A program made the position numbers and the translations under genes. A DNA stretch of 64,000 nt from Centipeda felix (GTDB lineage Bacteria; Bacillota; Negativicutes; Selenomonadales; Selenomonadaceae). The number at the start of each line of letters is the position of its first letter. Within the stretch, counting starts at the first letter, position 1. Below, in pieces: positions 43,294 through 51,363 of the stretch. The notes beneath the pieces were generated by a model. The model did not search any database. It saw only the letters and a program-made list of their open reading frames with translations, and was not told the origin of the DNA. The stretch lies in the NCBI RefSeq assembly GCF_900186465.1, contig NZ_LT891957.1, positions 122,328-186,327 on the forward strand, given 5' to 3'.

Positions 43294-44732
43294 TGCGTTT
43301 TGATCTCTTTTGGGTGCTCATGGGGCGCACGGCGTACGTCTTCGCTCCGCTCTATCTTATTCCCTTTGCCTATGGGATAATCGTCGGCGATGCCTCGACC
43401 GGTTTTTTTCTCGTTCTCAGTGTACTGACCTTTATCCTCGGCATGGTGTTCGGCAATATGGGGCGCAGTCACATGCGCCAGTTATCCGTGCAGGAAGGGA
43501 CGCTCTTTCTGCTCGTCGTGTGGTTTTTCCTCGCGCTGCTCGGCATGCTGCCCTTTCATCTGGCGGGGCTGCATCTCTCGCCGATCAATACCTTCTTTGA
43601 ATGTATCTCAGCACTTACGACGACGGGTCTGACGGCACTGCCCGAGGATCTGCCGCCCGCACTCCTCCTCTGGCGCGGACTCATGAGCTGGTTCGGCGGA
43701 CTGCTCTTTGTCGTCATTCTTGTGACGGTGCAGCCCGTTGTCAGCGGCTGCTTCGGCGTGGATTTTTCGGTGCGGCAGGAGCGGCTCTTCAGCCCTCTAT
43801 GGAACCGCATGACGCGCCCCATGCACGAGATGACGCTGCTCTACATTGCCATCACAATTGCTGCGGCTCTCCTCTATCTTGCGGCGGGCGACACGGTCTT
43901 CTCAGCACTGCTGCTCGCCCTCTATACGATTGCCTCGGGGGCAGGGCCGATGGCGGGCGACCTCCCGCCAACACCATCTCTGATGCTCGCCGGCGGTCTC
44001 AGCGCTCTGCTCTCAGCACTGCCGCTCCTCACGATCCGACAGCTCCTGCGTCGACGCAGCGAGGTGGACGTACTGCGCCACACAGAGCTGCAGGCCTTTT
44101 GCCTGCTCTTTCTCTCCGCCGGGCTGGTGCTCACCATTCCAGCTCTTCTGTCCAGCACATCCTCCCCCATCGATGCCATTGCCCACGGATTTTTCTACGC
44201 CATTTCCTTTCTCTCCACGAATGGGCTGCTGCTCGCGGGAGCGATCCCCGTCCACGGCGGTGCTGTGCTGCTCCTGACGCTCCTCGCCATCATCGGCGGC
44301 TGCATGGGCTCGGCAGCAGGCGGTTTCCGCATTTCGCGCCTGCTCGTACTGCTCGCACTCTCATGGACGGAACTGCGGCGCACCCTGCACCCGCGCATTG
44401 TATTCGCCGTGCGGCAGGGGGGAATGCCGATCCCCATCCACTCGGTCGGACGGGTGCTCGTCCTCTCTTTTTTCTTCGCTGCAGTCTTTTCAGTCAGCAG
44501 TCTCCTCATCTCTCTGACAAACCTCGCCCCCATCGAGACGATTGCTCTGACGGTCTCCTGTCTCACAACGACGGGCGGTGTCGCGGGGCTGGTACACATG
44601 GACACAGCAGCGGCGCTCCCGGCATGGACAAAGATCGTCTGTGTCTTTCTCATGATCCTTGGACGCATCGAGATTTTTGCCTTTTTCCTTTTCATCGGTG
44701 CGCTGTTCAAGGACACCGGGCATAACTGGTAG
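43293..44732 (+). CDS. trkH: TrkH-type potassium channel subunit, divergent paralogue
   Basis: 479 residues, about ten helices in the TrkH/KtrB fold. The four selectivity-filter loops read SALTTTGLTAL, IASGAGPMAG, LSTNGLLLAG and CLTTTGGVAG. Each keeps a filter Gly, but loops 2 and 3 depart from the usual T-x-G-F pattern. Ion selectivity or gating could therefore differ from the paralogue that follows. It is coupled to trkA and 6 bases precede the second trkH. Confidence 0.9.
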   Translation: MRFDLFWVLMGRTAYVFAPLYLIPFAYGIIVGDASTGFFLVLSVLTFILGMVFGNMGRSHMRQLSVQEGTLFLLVVWFFLALLGMLPFHLAGLHLSPINTFFECISALTTTGLTALPEDLPPALLLWRGLMSWFGGLLFVVILVTVQPVVSGCFGVDFSVRQERLFSPLWNRMTRPMHEMTLLYIAITIAAALLYLAAGDTVFSALLLALYTIASGAGPMAGDLPPTPSLMLAGGLSALLSALPLLTIRQLLRRRSEVDVLRHTELQAFCLLFLSAGLVLTIPALLSSTSSPIDAIAHGFFYAISFLSTNGLLLAGAIPVHGGAVLLLTLLAIIGGCMGSAAGGFRISRLLVLLALSWTELRRTLHPRIVFAVRQGGMPIPIHSVGRVLVLSFFFAAVFSVSSLLISLTNLAPIETIALTVSCLTTTGGVAGLVHMDTAAALPAWTKIVCVFLMILGRIEIFAFFLFIGALFKDTGHNW

Positions 44733-44738
44733 GACGCT

Positions 44739-46187
44739 ATGAATATCTATACGGTCAACTATATTCTGTCACGCCTTTCCTTTGCGATGGCGGCGGCACT
44801 CGCGATCCCCCTCGTCCTCGCCATCGTCGGCAAGGAGGCAAGCCGCGAGGCGTTCATGCTGTCCGTCTTCGTCAGCATTTTTTTCGGCATTGCCTTTCGC
44901 CGCTACGGGGAACGCTCCGATGATCTGACCCCGCGCGAGGGGATCGCCATTACAGCGTTCGGCTGGTTCACGGGGACTTTTCTCGGGATGCTTCCCTACC
45001 TCCTCGGCCACTACCTCGGTTTTCTCGACGCACTCTTTGAGAGTATCTCGGGCTTTACCGGTACGGGCGCGACGGTCTTTGTCACACTCGATGGGGTGCC
45101 GTACAGCATCCTCTTCTGGCGGATGATGACAGCGTGGATCGGCGGCCTCGGCATCATCGTGATCTTTATCGCGCTGCTCCCGCAGTCCGGGGCAAGCACG
45201 ATCTATATGTACAGTGCCGAGGGCAGCGGTCCGACGCTCGACCGCGTCATGCCGCGCCTGCACGAGATGACCGTCGCACTCTTTAAAATTTATCTGATCT
45301 TCACCATCATAACAACGGCTGTTTTCATGCTGTGCGGTGTCGATTTCAGTATTGCTCTTGCCCACGCAATGTCCACCATCGGAACCTGTGGATTCTCCAC
45401 CTACGACGACAGCACGATGCACTTTCACAATCTCCCATTCGAGCTGTGGACGGCGCTCTTCATGTTCCTCGCAGGCGGCAGCTTCTCACTCTACTACCGT
45501 GCCTATGTCAAGGGACCTGCGGTCATTCTGCACAACACGGAGTTTCGCACCTATCTCGGCATCGTTCTCGCGGCGACGCTCCTCATCGCGCTCAACCTCA
45601 TCCTCTCGATGGGGATGGACGGCAGTATGGCGGCACGCGTCGCAATCTTTCAGGTGACCTCGCTGTCGACGACGGGATTCGTGTCGGCGGACTTTGAGAC
45701 GTGGCCGACCTTCTCCAAGATGGTACTGCTCCTCCTCATGGTGATCGGCGGCTGCGCAGGCTCGACAGCAAGCGGCATCAAGGTGGTACGCCTCATCCTC
45801 CTCGTGCGCAACGCACGTGCCGTCGTCCTCCAAAAGCTGAATCCGAACCGCGTGGTGGATATCACGCTCACGGGCGCACATGTCGACGGCGCAATGCTGC
45901 TGCGCGTCGGGACATTTTTCTTTCTCTACCTCGCCGTCATCTTTGTCACGGCGTTCCTGCTCGCCATGGACGGTCTTCTCCCGTTCGATGCTGTCGCCGT
46001 CGCCATCACGACCATCGGCAACATCGGCCCCGCATTTGGGATCGTGAGCGCGACCTCCACCTACGCACCGCTCTCCGATTTCTCAAAGGCGATACTCTGC
46101 CTCACGATGCTCCTCGGCCGCCTTGAGATCTTCACCCTGCTCATTCTCCTGCAGCCGTCGTTCTGGCGCAGGACGTATCGGTGGTAA
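44739..46187 (+). CDS. trkH: TrkH-type potassium channel subunit, canonical paralogue
   Basis: 482 residues. Filter loops GFTGTGATVF, STIGTCGFSTY, SLSTTGFVSADF and TIGNIGPAFG match the canonical TrkH set. GGCAGSTASGIKVVRLILL precedes the intramembrane loop. Member of the trkA-trkH-trkH operon on the plus strand. Confidence 0.93.
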   Translation: MNIYTVNYILSRLSFAMAAALAIPLVLAIVGKEASREAFMLSVFVSIFFGIAFRRYGERSDDLTPREGIAITAFGWFTGTFLGMLPYLLGHYLGFLDALFESISGFTGTGATVFVTLDGVPYSILFWRMMTAWIGGLGIIVIFIALLPQSGASTIYMYSAEGSGPTLDRVMPRLHEMTVALFKIYLIFTIITTAVFMLCGVDFSIALAHAMSTIGTCGFSTYDDSTMHFHNLPFELWTALFMFLAGGSFSLYYRAYVKGPAVILHNTEFRTYLGIVLAATLLIALNLILSMGMDGSMAARVAIFQVTSLSTTGFVSADFETWPTFSKMVLLLLMVIGGCAGSTASGIKVVRLILLVRNARAVVLQKLNPNRVVDITLTGAHVDGAMLLRVGTFFFLYLAVIFVTAFLLAMDGLLPFDAVAVAITTIGNIGPAFGIVSATSTYAPLSDFSKAILCLTMLLGRLEIFTLLILLQPSFWRRTYRW

Positions 46188-46193
46188 AAAATG

Positions 46194-46229
46194 GGGACTG
46201 TCCAGCGAAACATCTTCGCTGACAGTCCC
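46194..46229. terminator. Bidirectional terminator between trkH and yacP
   Basis: GGGACTGTCCAGCG and CGCTGACAGTCCC pair with one bulge, with A/T runs on both sides. It serves both convergent operons. Confidence 0.85.
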
Positions 46230-46231
46230 TA

Positions 46232-46765
46232 CTATTTTTTACGCCGCAGTTCTTCGAGCCGCGCCAGTGTTGCACGATCGATCCGTTCGTGCACCTCGAT
46301 GCGCCCGAGCGGTTTCGTGTGCGTGCTGATGTACTCCGCACGCATCAATTTTTTTGCCTTTTTTACCGAACGCCGCAGCTCGGGTGAGGTAATGCGATAC
46401 GCGCCTGCCCCGAGGATAAGGCTCTGCTCTGCTCCGTCCGACGTGACGACGTGTACCTCACGTCCCATGCGCACCGCTGTATAGGCGAGCCTCTCGATGC
46501 AGCTGTCCGCCGTCTCCCCCGTCGCTGTATAGATGACACGCATACGACTGCTGATCTCCAGCGCATGCTCCTCTTCGTCCGTAGCAAATGCGTCAAAGAC
46601 AACGGTCATCTCGTAGTTCTCAAACGCACCGTACTCCGTCAAAATACGGATGAGGACATCACGCGCCTCGTCGAGGTTGCTGCGCAGGCGAATGAGCTCC
46701 GGCCACGCGTTGATGACGTTGTAGCCGTCGATGAGGTAATACGCGGGTTCCCGCTGCATTGCCAT
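46232..46765 (-). CDS. yacP: YacP/NYN-domain RNase-like protein
   Basis: 177 residues from MAMQREPAYYLIDGYNVINAW at 46765. LIDGYNVINAWPEL, TVVFDAFA and VHVVTSDGAEQ are the acidic NYN motifs (PIN-like fold). YacP (Rae1 in Bacillus) is a ribosome-associated endoribonuclease. It starts one base after the rlmB stop, which is the usual cysS-mrnC-rlmB-yacP order of Firmicutes, here with thyX inserted. Confidence 0.9.
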   Translation of the reverse strand: MAMQREPAYYLIDGYNVINAWPELIRLRSNLDEARDVLIRILTEYGAFENYEMTVVFDAFATDEEEHALEISSRMRVIYTATGETADSCIERLAYTAVRMGREVHVVTSDGAEQSLILGAGAYRITSPELRRSVKKAKKLMRAEYISTHTKPLGRIEVHERIDRATLARLEELRRKK

Positions 46766-46766
46766 G

Positions 46767-47585
46767 TCACACCGCAGCCTTTGCCCTGCGCTGCCGCTGT
46801 GCCTCGTACATGAGGATCGCCCCCGCAACGGAGGCATTGAGGGAGTTGATCTTCCCCACCATGGGCAGGCGTACGGTAAAGTCACAGAGATCACGCGTGA
46901 GGCGGCTCATGCCGCGTCCCTCGCTGCCGATGACGAGGACGAGAGCGCCTGTGAGATTGGCATGGTCATAGGTCTCCTCGCCGCTCATATCCGCCCCCGC
47001 AATCCAAAAGCCCTGCTCTTTCAGCGCACGCATGGTCTGTGCGATGTTGCCGATGCGCGCAACGGGCACGTATTCGAGTGCCCCCGCCGAAACGCGCGCG
47101 ACGGTTTCCGTCAGGGGGACACTGTGGCGGCGCGGGAGAAGAATCCCGTGGACGCCGGCCGCATCTGCTGTGCGGAGCAATGCGCCGAGATTCTGCGGAT
47201 CCTCGATGCCGTCGAGGAGCAGGAGGAGCGGATTCTCCCCGCGCGCCCGCGCGCCCGCGATGATCTCCTCCACCGCAGCGTAGGCGACGGGTGCAACATA
47301 GGCGACTGCCCCTTGATGCCGCACATCCTGCGACACGAGGGCATCGAGCTTGCTGCGGCCGACCGTGTCCACCGTGATGCCATGCTCGCGTGCGAGATCC
47401 CGCAGTTCGTTGACGCCACCACCGCGCACATTGTCGGCGAGCAGAATGCGGTTGATGCCGCGCCCCGCCTTGATCGCCTCGATGATGGCATGCCGTCCCG
47501 CCAAGATGGGCGGGGCCTTTTCCTCCTGCGGCACAGCATTGCGCTGTGCATGCTTTTCTTTCATCGGATTCACCTTCTGCACCAT
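46767..47585 (-). CDS. rlmB: 23S rRNA 2'-O-methyltransferase (SpoU/TrmH family), RlmB
   Basis: 272 residues. APPILAGRHAIIEAIKAGR begins the N-terminal substrate-binding domain; LLDGIEDPQNLGALLRTADA, VIGSEGRGMSRL and LPMVGKINSLNASVAGAI are the three SPOUT motifs of the trefoil knot. It methylates G2251 (E. coli numbering) of 23S rRNA. The ATG at 47585 overlaps the thyX stop (TGATG); an ATG seven codons later at 47564 has a better ribosome site. Confidence 0.93.
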   Translation of the reverse strand: MVQKVNPMKEKHAQRNAVPQEEKAPPILAGRHAIIEAIKAGRGINRILLADNVRGGGVNELRDLAREHGITVDTVGRSKLDALVSQDVRHQGAVAYVAPVAYAAVEEIIAGARARGENPLLLLLDGIEDPQNLGALLRTADAAGVHGILLPRRHSVPLTETVARVSAGALEYVPVARIGNIAQTMRALKEQGFWIAGADMSGEETYDHANLTGALVLVIGSEGRGMSRLTRDLCDFTVRLPMVGKINSLNASVAGAILMYEAQRQRRAKAAV

Positions 47586-48223
47586 CAGCTGCGCGGGATA
47601 AACGCTTCAAGCCACGGCTCCTCTGCGACGATGAGATCGCGCATCCGCAGCATCATCTCTTTGATTTCCCACTGCGCCCCGGGGGTTGTGACGCGCTTTT
47701 CATAGACATCCATAAAGGAGCGCAGATTGAGTGTCGTGACGAAATTCGTGCACGCTCCGCCCGGCAGAACAAAGCGCGCATCCTGCTTTGCGACACCGAG
47801 CGCGAGAAGCTCGTCGTATGTCTTTTGGATCTCCTGCATACAAGCCATATAGCGTGCATACGCCTCTGCGTTTTCCGCCACGGTCTGCGGGACGACATGC
47901 TCAAAGAGCCCGTCCGTCTGCTTTTCGGACTGCTCCGAGACATAGCGCTGACTCTGCACGCTCAGTGAAACGCCGATGCGATGACGGCTGTATTGGGCGA
48001 GGAGCGTGCGCGACACATCCTTAACGGCAAAGGTCATGGAGCAGTGCTCGACGACAGAAAGATGTTTGCTCGTCATAATGCGCGTGAGGAGACGCAGCAT
48101 CTCCTCCTCCGTCTTTTCCTCCGTGAGCAGTTCGATGGGCGAGTCTGCGCTGTAGCAGGTGCGCGCCGCTGTCCAGCAAGTTTTAAGGTAATTCGGCGTC
48201 TTCGAGATCAGTTTAATTTCCAT
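47585..48223 (-). CDS. thyX: Flavin-dependent thymidylate synthase
   Basis: 212 residues. The ThyX signature region is QYSRHRIGVSLSVQSQRYV (RHR followed by the active-site Ser and SQRY). HLSVVEHCSMTFAV precedes it. It makes dTMP from dUMP with FAD, NADPH and methylene-THF. The start overlaps the mrnC end by 11 bases. Confidence 0.95.
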   Translation of the reverse strand: MEIKLISKTPNYLKTCWTAARTCYSADSPIELLTEEKTEEEMLRLLTRIMTSKHLSVVEHCSMTFAVKDVSRTLLAQYSRHRIGVSLSVQSQRYVSEQSEKQTDGLFEHVVPQTVAENAEAYARYMACMQEIQKTYDELLALGVAKQDARFVLPGGACTNFVTTLNLRSFMDVYEKRVTTPGAQWEIKEMMLRMRDLIVAEEPWLEAFIPRS

Positions 48224-48713
48224 GCTTTTTTTCCCCCTGCATCTCCTCCATCATTGCCTTGGCAATGATCTGAAATGCCGCTTCTGTAATCTCCTCGAGA
48301 CGCTCTGTCTCATGGCGAATGTAGAGGCTGCCGAGAAGCGCCTCAAAGCCCGTACTCGCATGGTAATCCGCGACTGATGCACTGCGCGGCGCATGGCTCT
48401 TCGTATTCCGTGCACGGCGGTAGATCGTTTGCTCCTCCTCGGTCAGCATAGGGGCGATGCCGCGATAGGCGCGTGCCTGCCAGACCGCCGAGACGATCTG
48501 AGCACTGAATGCGTGCAGCCCCTGCACCTGCGTCTGTTCGTACGAGAGGAGACGCATGCGTACATAGAGGTGAAAATATGCGTCGCCAATGTAGGCAAGC
48601 ACGAGCGGATGCACCTGGGCGGCATCCACATGGTCATAGCGCACGGCGGGATTCCCGTCGCCATCCGGCAGGAACATCGTGCGAACGAGCTGCTGAAAGC
48701 GTTCAAACTTCAT
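48213..48713 (-). CDS. mrnC: Mini-ribonuclease III
   Basis: 166 residues from MKFERFQQLV at 48713. The RNase III catalytic fold is present without a dsRNA-binding domain: HPLVLAYIGDAYFHLYVRM holds the first acidic groups and GFEALLGSLYI the second. It matures 23S rRNA ends. It sits directly after cysS (7-base gap). Confidence 0.93.
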   Translation of the reverse strand: MKFERFQQLVRTMFLPDGDGNPAVRYDHVDAAQVHPLVLAYIGDAYFHLYVRMRLLSYEQTQVQGLHAFSAQIVSAVWQARAYRGIAPMLTEEEQTIYRRARNTKSHAPRSASVADYHASTGFEALLGSLYIRHETERLEEITEAAFQIIAKAMMEEMQGEKKHGN

Positions 48714-48720
48714 GCGCTTG

Positions 48721-50151
48721 TTACGCCCGCTTCCAGCGCACACCAGTCGGCGTGTCCTCGATGAGAACGCCCGCCTCCTTCAGCCCGTCGCGAATCTTAT
48801 CCGCAAGTGCCCAGTTCTTCTGTGCACGCGCTTCCTGCCGCAGGGAGATAACAAAGTCCATGATAGCATTAGTCAGGCCATCGTCTGCGGGAGCCACCTC
48901 ATCCTGCTCAAAGATGCCGATGATCCCGGCCATTTTGCGATATGCCTCGGCTGCCATGCGGAAATGTGCCATGTCAAACGCTGCGCCGCGCTCGATCTCC
49001 TGATGATAGCGATTGATCTCCTTCGCGAGCCCAAACATCTGACTGATCGCAAGTGCCGTGTTGAAATCGTCGTCCATCGCTGCATCAAAGTCGCGCAGAA
49101 ATGTCTCCGCCTGCGCGGCAAGATCCGCCGCCGTGTCCGCTGTTCCCTCCCGTTTCAGGAGCTCGTCGATCACGTCATTCGCGCCTTTCAGACGCGCAAG
49201 AGCCGCCTGTGCCTCCTTCAGCCGCTCATCGCTGAAATCGAGCGGGCTGCGGTAATGGGTCTGGAGGATGAAGAAACGGATCACCTCGCCCGGATATTCC
49301 TTCAGAATGTCCTTGACCGTAAAGAAGTTATTCTTCGACTTCGACATTTTCTCGTTGTCGATGGTGATAAAGCCATTGTGCAGCCAGTAACGTGCAAATT
49401 TTACGTCAGCGTCGATGCATGGATCTGCCTGTGCAATTTCATTCTCGTGATGCGGGAAGATCAGATCGCTGCCGCCGCCGTGGAAGTCAAACGCCTCACC
49501 GAGATACTTCACAGACATTGCCGAGCACTCGATGTGCCAGCCGGGGCGTCCCTTCCCCCATGGGCTGTCCCACGAGGGTTCGCCCGGCTTTGCCGCCTTC
49601 CACAGAGCAAAGTCCATCGGATGATGCTTCGTCTCGTTGACCTCGACGCGCGCACCTGCCTCCATGTCGTCAAGACTGCGTCCGCTGAGGCATCCGTACG
49701 GAGCAAATGCCTCGACGCTGTAGTAGACGTCGCCCGCCTCCGTAACGTAGGCATAGCCGCGCTCGATCAGCGTCTCGATCATGCGGATGATGTCGTCCAT
49801 CGTCTCGGAGACGCGCGGGAATACATCGGCACGATGCACATTCAGCGCATCCATCGCCGTGAAGTAGGCGGCGATATAGCGGTCAGAGATCTCCTTCCAC
49901 GTCACGCCCTCGCGATTCGCCGCATGGATGATCTTATCATCCACGTCGGTGAAGTTCTGGATGTAGCGTACGCGATAGCCCTTGTGCGCGAGATAGCGGC
50001 GTATGACATCCCACGTCACAAAGGGACGTGCATTTCCGATGTGCGGGTCATTATAGGGAGTTACACCGCAGCAGTAAATGCTGACCTCGCCCTCACGCAG
50101 CGGGTGAAACTCTTCTTTTTTTCGGGTCATTGTATTGTAAACAGTAATCAT
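48721..50151 (-). CDS. cysS: Cysteinyl-tRNA synthetase
   Basis: 476 residues. [17 protein letters not shown] gives the HIGH motif, and [18 protein letters not shown] the KMSKS loop. Zinc ligands include the N-terminal Cys in YCCG and [10 protein letters not shown] plus HHENE. No T-box leader is seen upstream. It lies between cysE and mrnC. Confidence 0.96.
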   Translation of the reverse strand: MITVYNTMTRKKEEFHPLREGEVSIYCCGVTPYNDPHIGNARPFVTWDVIRRYLAHKGYRVRYIQNFTDVDDKIIHAANREGVTWKEISDRYIAAYFTAMDALNVHRADVFPRVSETMDDIIRMIETLIERGYAYVTEAGDVYYSVEAFAPYGCLSGRSLDDMEAGARVEVNETKHHPMDFALWKAAKPGEPSWDSPWGKGRPGWHIECSAMSVKYLGEAFDFHGGGSDLIFPHHENEIAQADPCIDADVKFARYWLHNGFITIDNEKMSKSKNNFFTVKDILKEYPGEVIRFFILQTHYRSPLDFSDERLKEAQAALARLKGANDVIDELLKREGTADTAADLAAQAETFLRDFDAAMDDDFNTALAISQMFGLAKEINRYHQEIERGAAFDMAHFRMAAEAYRKMAGIIGIFEQDEVAPADDGLTNAIMDFVISLRQEARAQKNWALADKIRDGLKEAGVLIEDTPTGVRWKRA

Positions 50152-50160
50152 CGTATCTCC

Positions 50161-50883
50161 TTATTCACGCTTTTCAAGGACATCCAGCCGCGCCTTCAGT
50201 GCGGCGATCTCCTGACGCATCTGTTCGATCATCTCCGCCTCCGGATCGGGCAGCATGTCATGATCGAGGTCAACATCCAGCTCACTCGCGATCTCCTCGG
50301 CACTCTCCTCACAGTCTATGGAGTAGGCGCGTGCCCTCAGCAGCTCTGCCTCTGTACGGACACGCTGTCCCTTCATCACGACAATGCGCCCCGGGATGCC
50401 AACCACTGTGGCATGTGCGGGAACGGGTCGCAGGACAACAGAGCCCGCACCGATCTTGGCGTGGTCGCCCACCGTGAACGAGCCAAGCACCTTGGCACCC
50501 GATGCCACGACGACGTTGTTGCCGAGCGTCGGATGGCGCTTTCCCTTTTCTTTGCCCGTTCCACCGAGGGTCACCCCCTGGTAGAGCGTGACATTCCGCC
50601 CGATCTCCGCCGTCTCCCCGATGACAATGCCTGTCCCGTGGTCGATAAAGAGCCCCTCGCCGATGCTCGCTCCCGGGTGGATCTCAATCCCCGTCAGGAA
50701 ACGCCCGAAGTTCGAGATCAGGCGCGGAATCAGCACCCAGCCGCGCACAAAGAGTGCGTGGGCGATACGGTGCAGCCAGATGGCATGCAGCCCGCCGTAG
50801 CAGAGCACCACCTCGATCACGCTCTGCGCCGCCGGGTCACGCTCAAAAACGACGCGAATATCGCGCCTGATCTGTGCGAACAT
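50161..50883 (-). CDS. cysE: Serine O-acetyltransferase
   Basis: 240 residues from [20 protein letters not shown] at 50883. The hexapeptide-repeat beta helix spans ~60-175 with the active-site [14 protein letters not shown] and [16 protein letters not shown]. It forms O-acetylserine, the precursor of cysteine. The C-terminal tail is a charged coiled coil ([20 protein letters not shown]), longer than in E. coli CysE. The Cys-feedback C-terminal segment is not recognisable. Confidence 0.93.
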   Translation of the reverse strand: MFAQIRRDIRVVFERDPAAQSVIEVVLCYGGLHAIWLHRIAHALFVRGWVLIPRLISNFGRFLTGIEIHPGASIGEGLFIDHGTGIVIGETAEIGRNVTLYQGVTLGGTGKEKGKRHPTLGNNVVVASGAKVLGSFTVGDHAKIGAGSVVLRPVPAHATVVGIPGRIVVMKGQRVRTEAELLRARAYSIDCEESAEEIASELDVDLDHDMLPDPEAEMIEQMRQEIAALKARLDVLEKRE

Positions 50884-50962
50884 GAAAGAATCCTCTCTGT
50901 GATAAAACACAAAAAACAACACGGGTAACATCGAAGTTTGTGCCGTGCTTTTTTATTTTATC

Positions 50963-51034
50963 AAAAAAAGAGCTGCCGCGCAACCGCAAGAAAACACCCG
51001 CAGAGCCACGCCTCACGAGTGTTTTCTTGCAGCT
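50963..51034 (-). terminator. Terminator after comFB
   Basis: GCAAGAAAACAC and GTGTTTTCTTGC (50986-51030) form a long stem, with outer arms AGCTGC and GCAGCT. On the minus strand it is followed by TTTTTTTG. It separates comFB from cysE. Confidence 0.75.
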
Positions 51035-51044
51035 GTCGGCACGC

Positions 51045-51338
51045 TCAGAGCCCCTCCTCATCACGGCCATGATGCGGCTGTCCATCGACGATCTGCATTG
51101 CGCGCACCGTCTCTGTGAGCACCTCCACCTCGTATTGGAGCTCCATGCCCTCAGCGCGGTTCAGGACGTCGCCCTTATGCGTCGACACATAGCGCGGGGG
51201 CAGATTGTTGAGGGCAATCATCATCATATCCGTCCTGCACCGATCGCACATACAGATGTCGGGGTACTGCGGCGCAAGACGCTTCAGCATGTGATCGACG
51301 GCATCCTCCATGTAGTTCTTAAATGGCAGATGATTCAT
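51045..51338 (-). CDS. comFB: ComFB-like late competence protein
   Basis: 97 residues from the ATG at 51338 (GGAGG upstream). KNYMEDAVDHMLKRL, YPDICMCDRCRTDMMMIALN and LPPRYVSTHKGDV match the ComFB family (zinc-binding Cys pairs). Bacillus comFB lies in the comF competence operon, but its role is unclear; some homologues bind c-di-AMP or c-di-GMP. Here it follows the Hsp70-like gene by 25 bases. Confidence 0.82.
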   Translation of the reverse strand: MNHLPFKNYMEDAVDHMLKRLAPQYPDICMCDRCRTDMMMIALNNLPPRYVSTHKGDVLNRAEGMELQYEVEVLTETVRAMQIVDGQPHHGRDEEGL

Positions 51339-51363
51339 CGCATCATTCCTCCCCACCGTGGGT

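Noticed and set aside
50884-51040. T-box or other leader regulating cysE-cysS
   Set aside because: Firmicute cysES genes often have one, so I looked for the T-box core and a specifier hairpin; only the comFB terminator is present.
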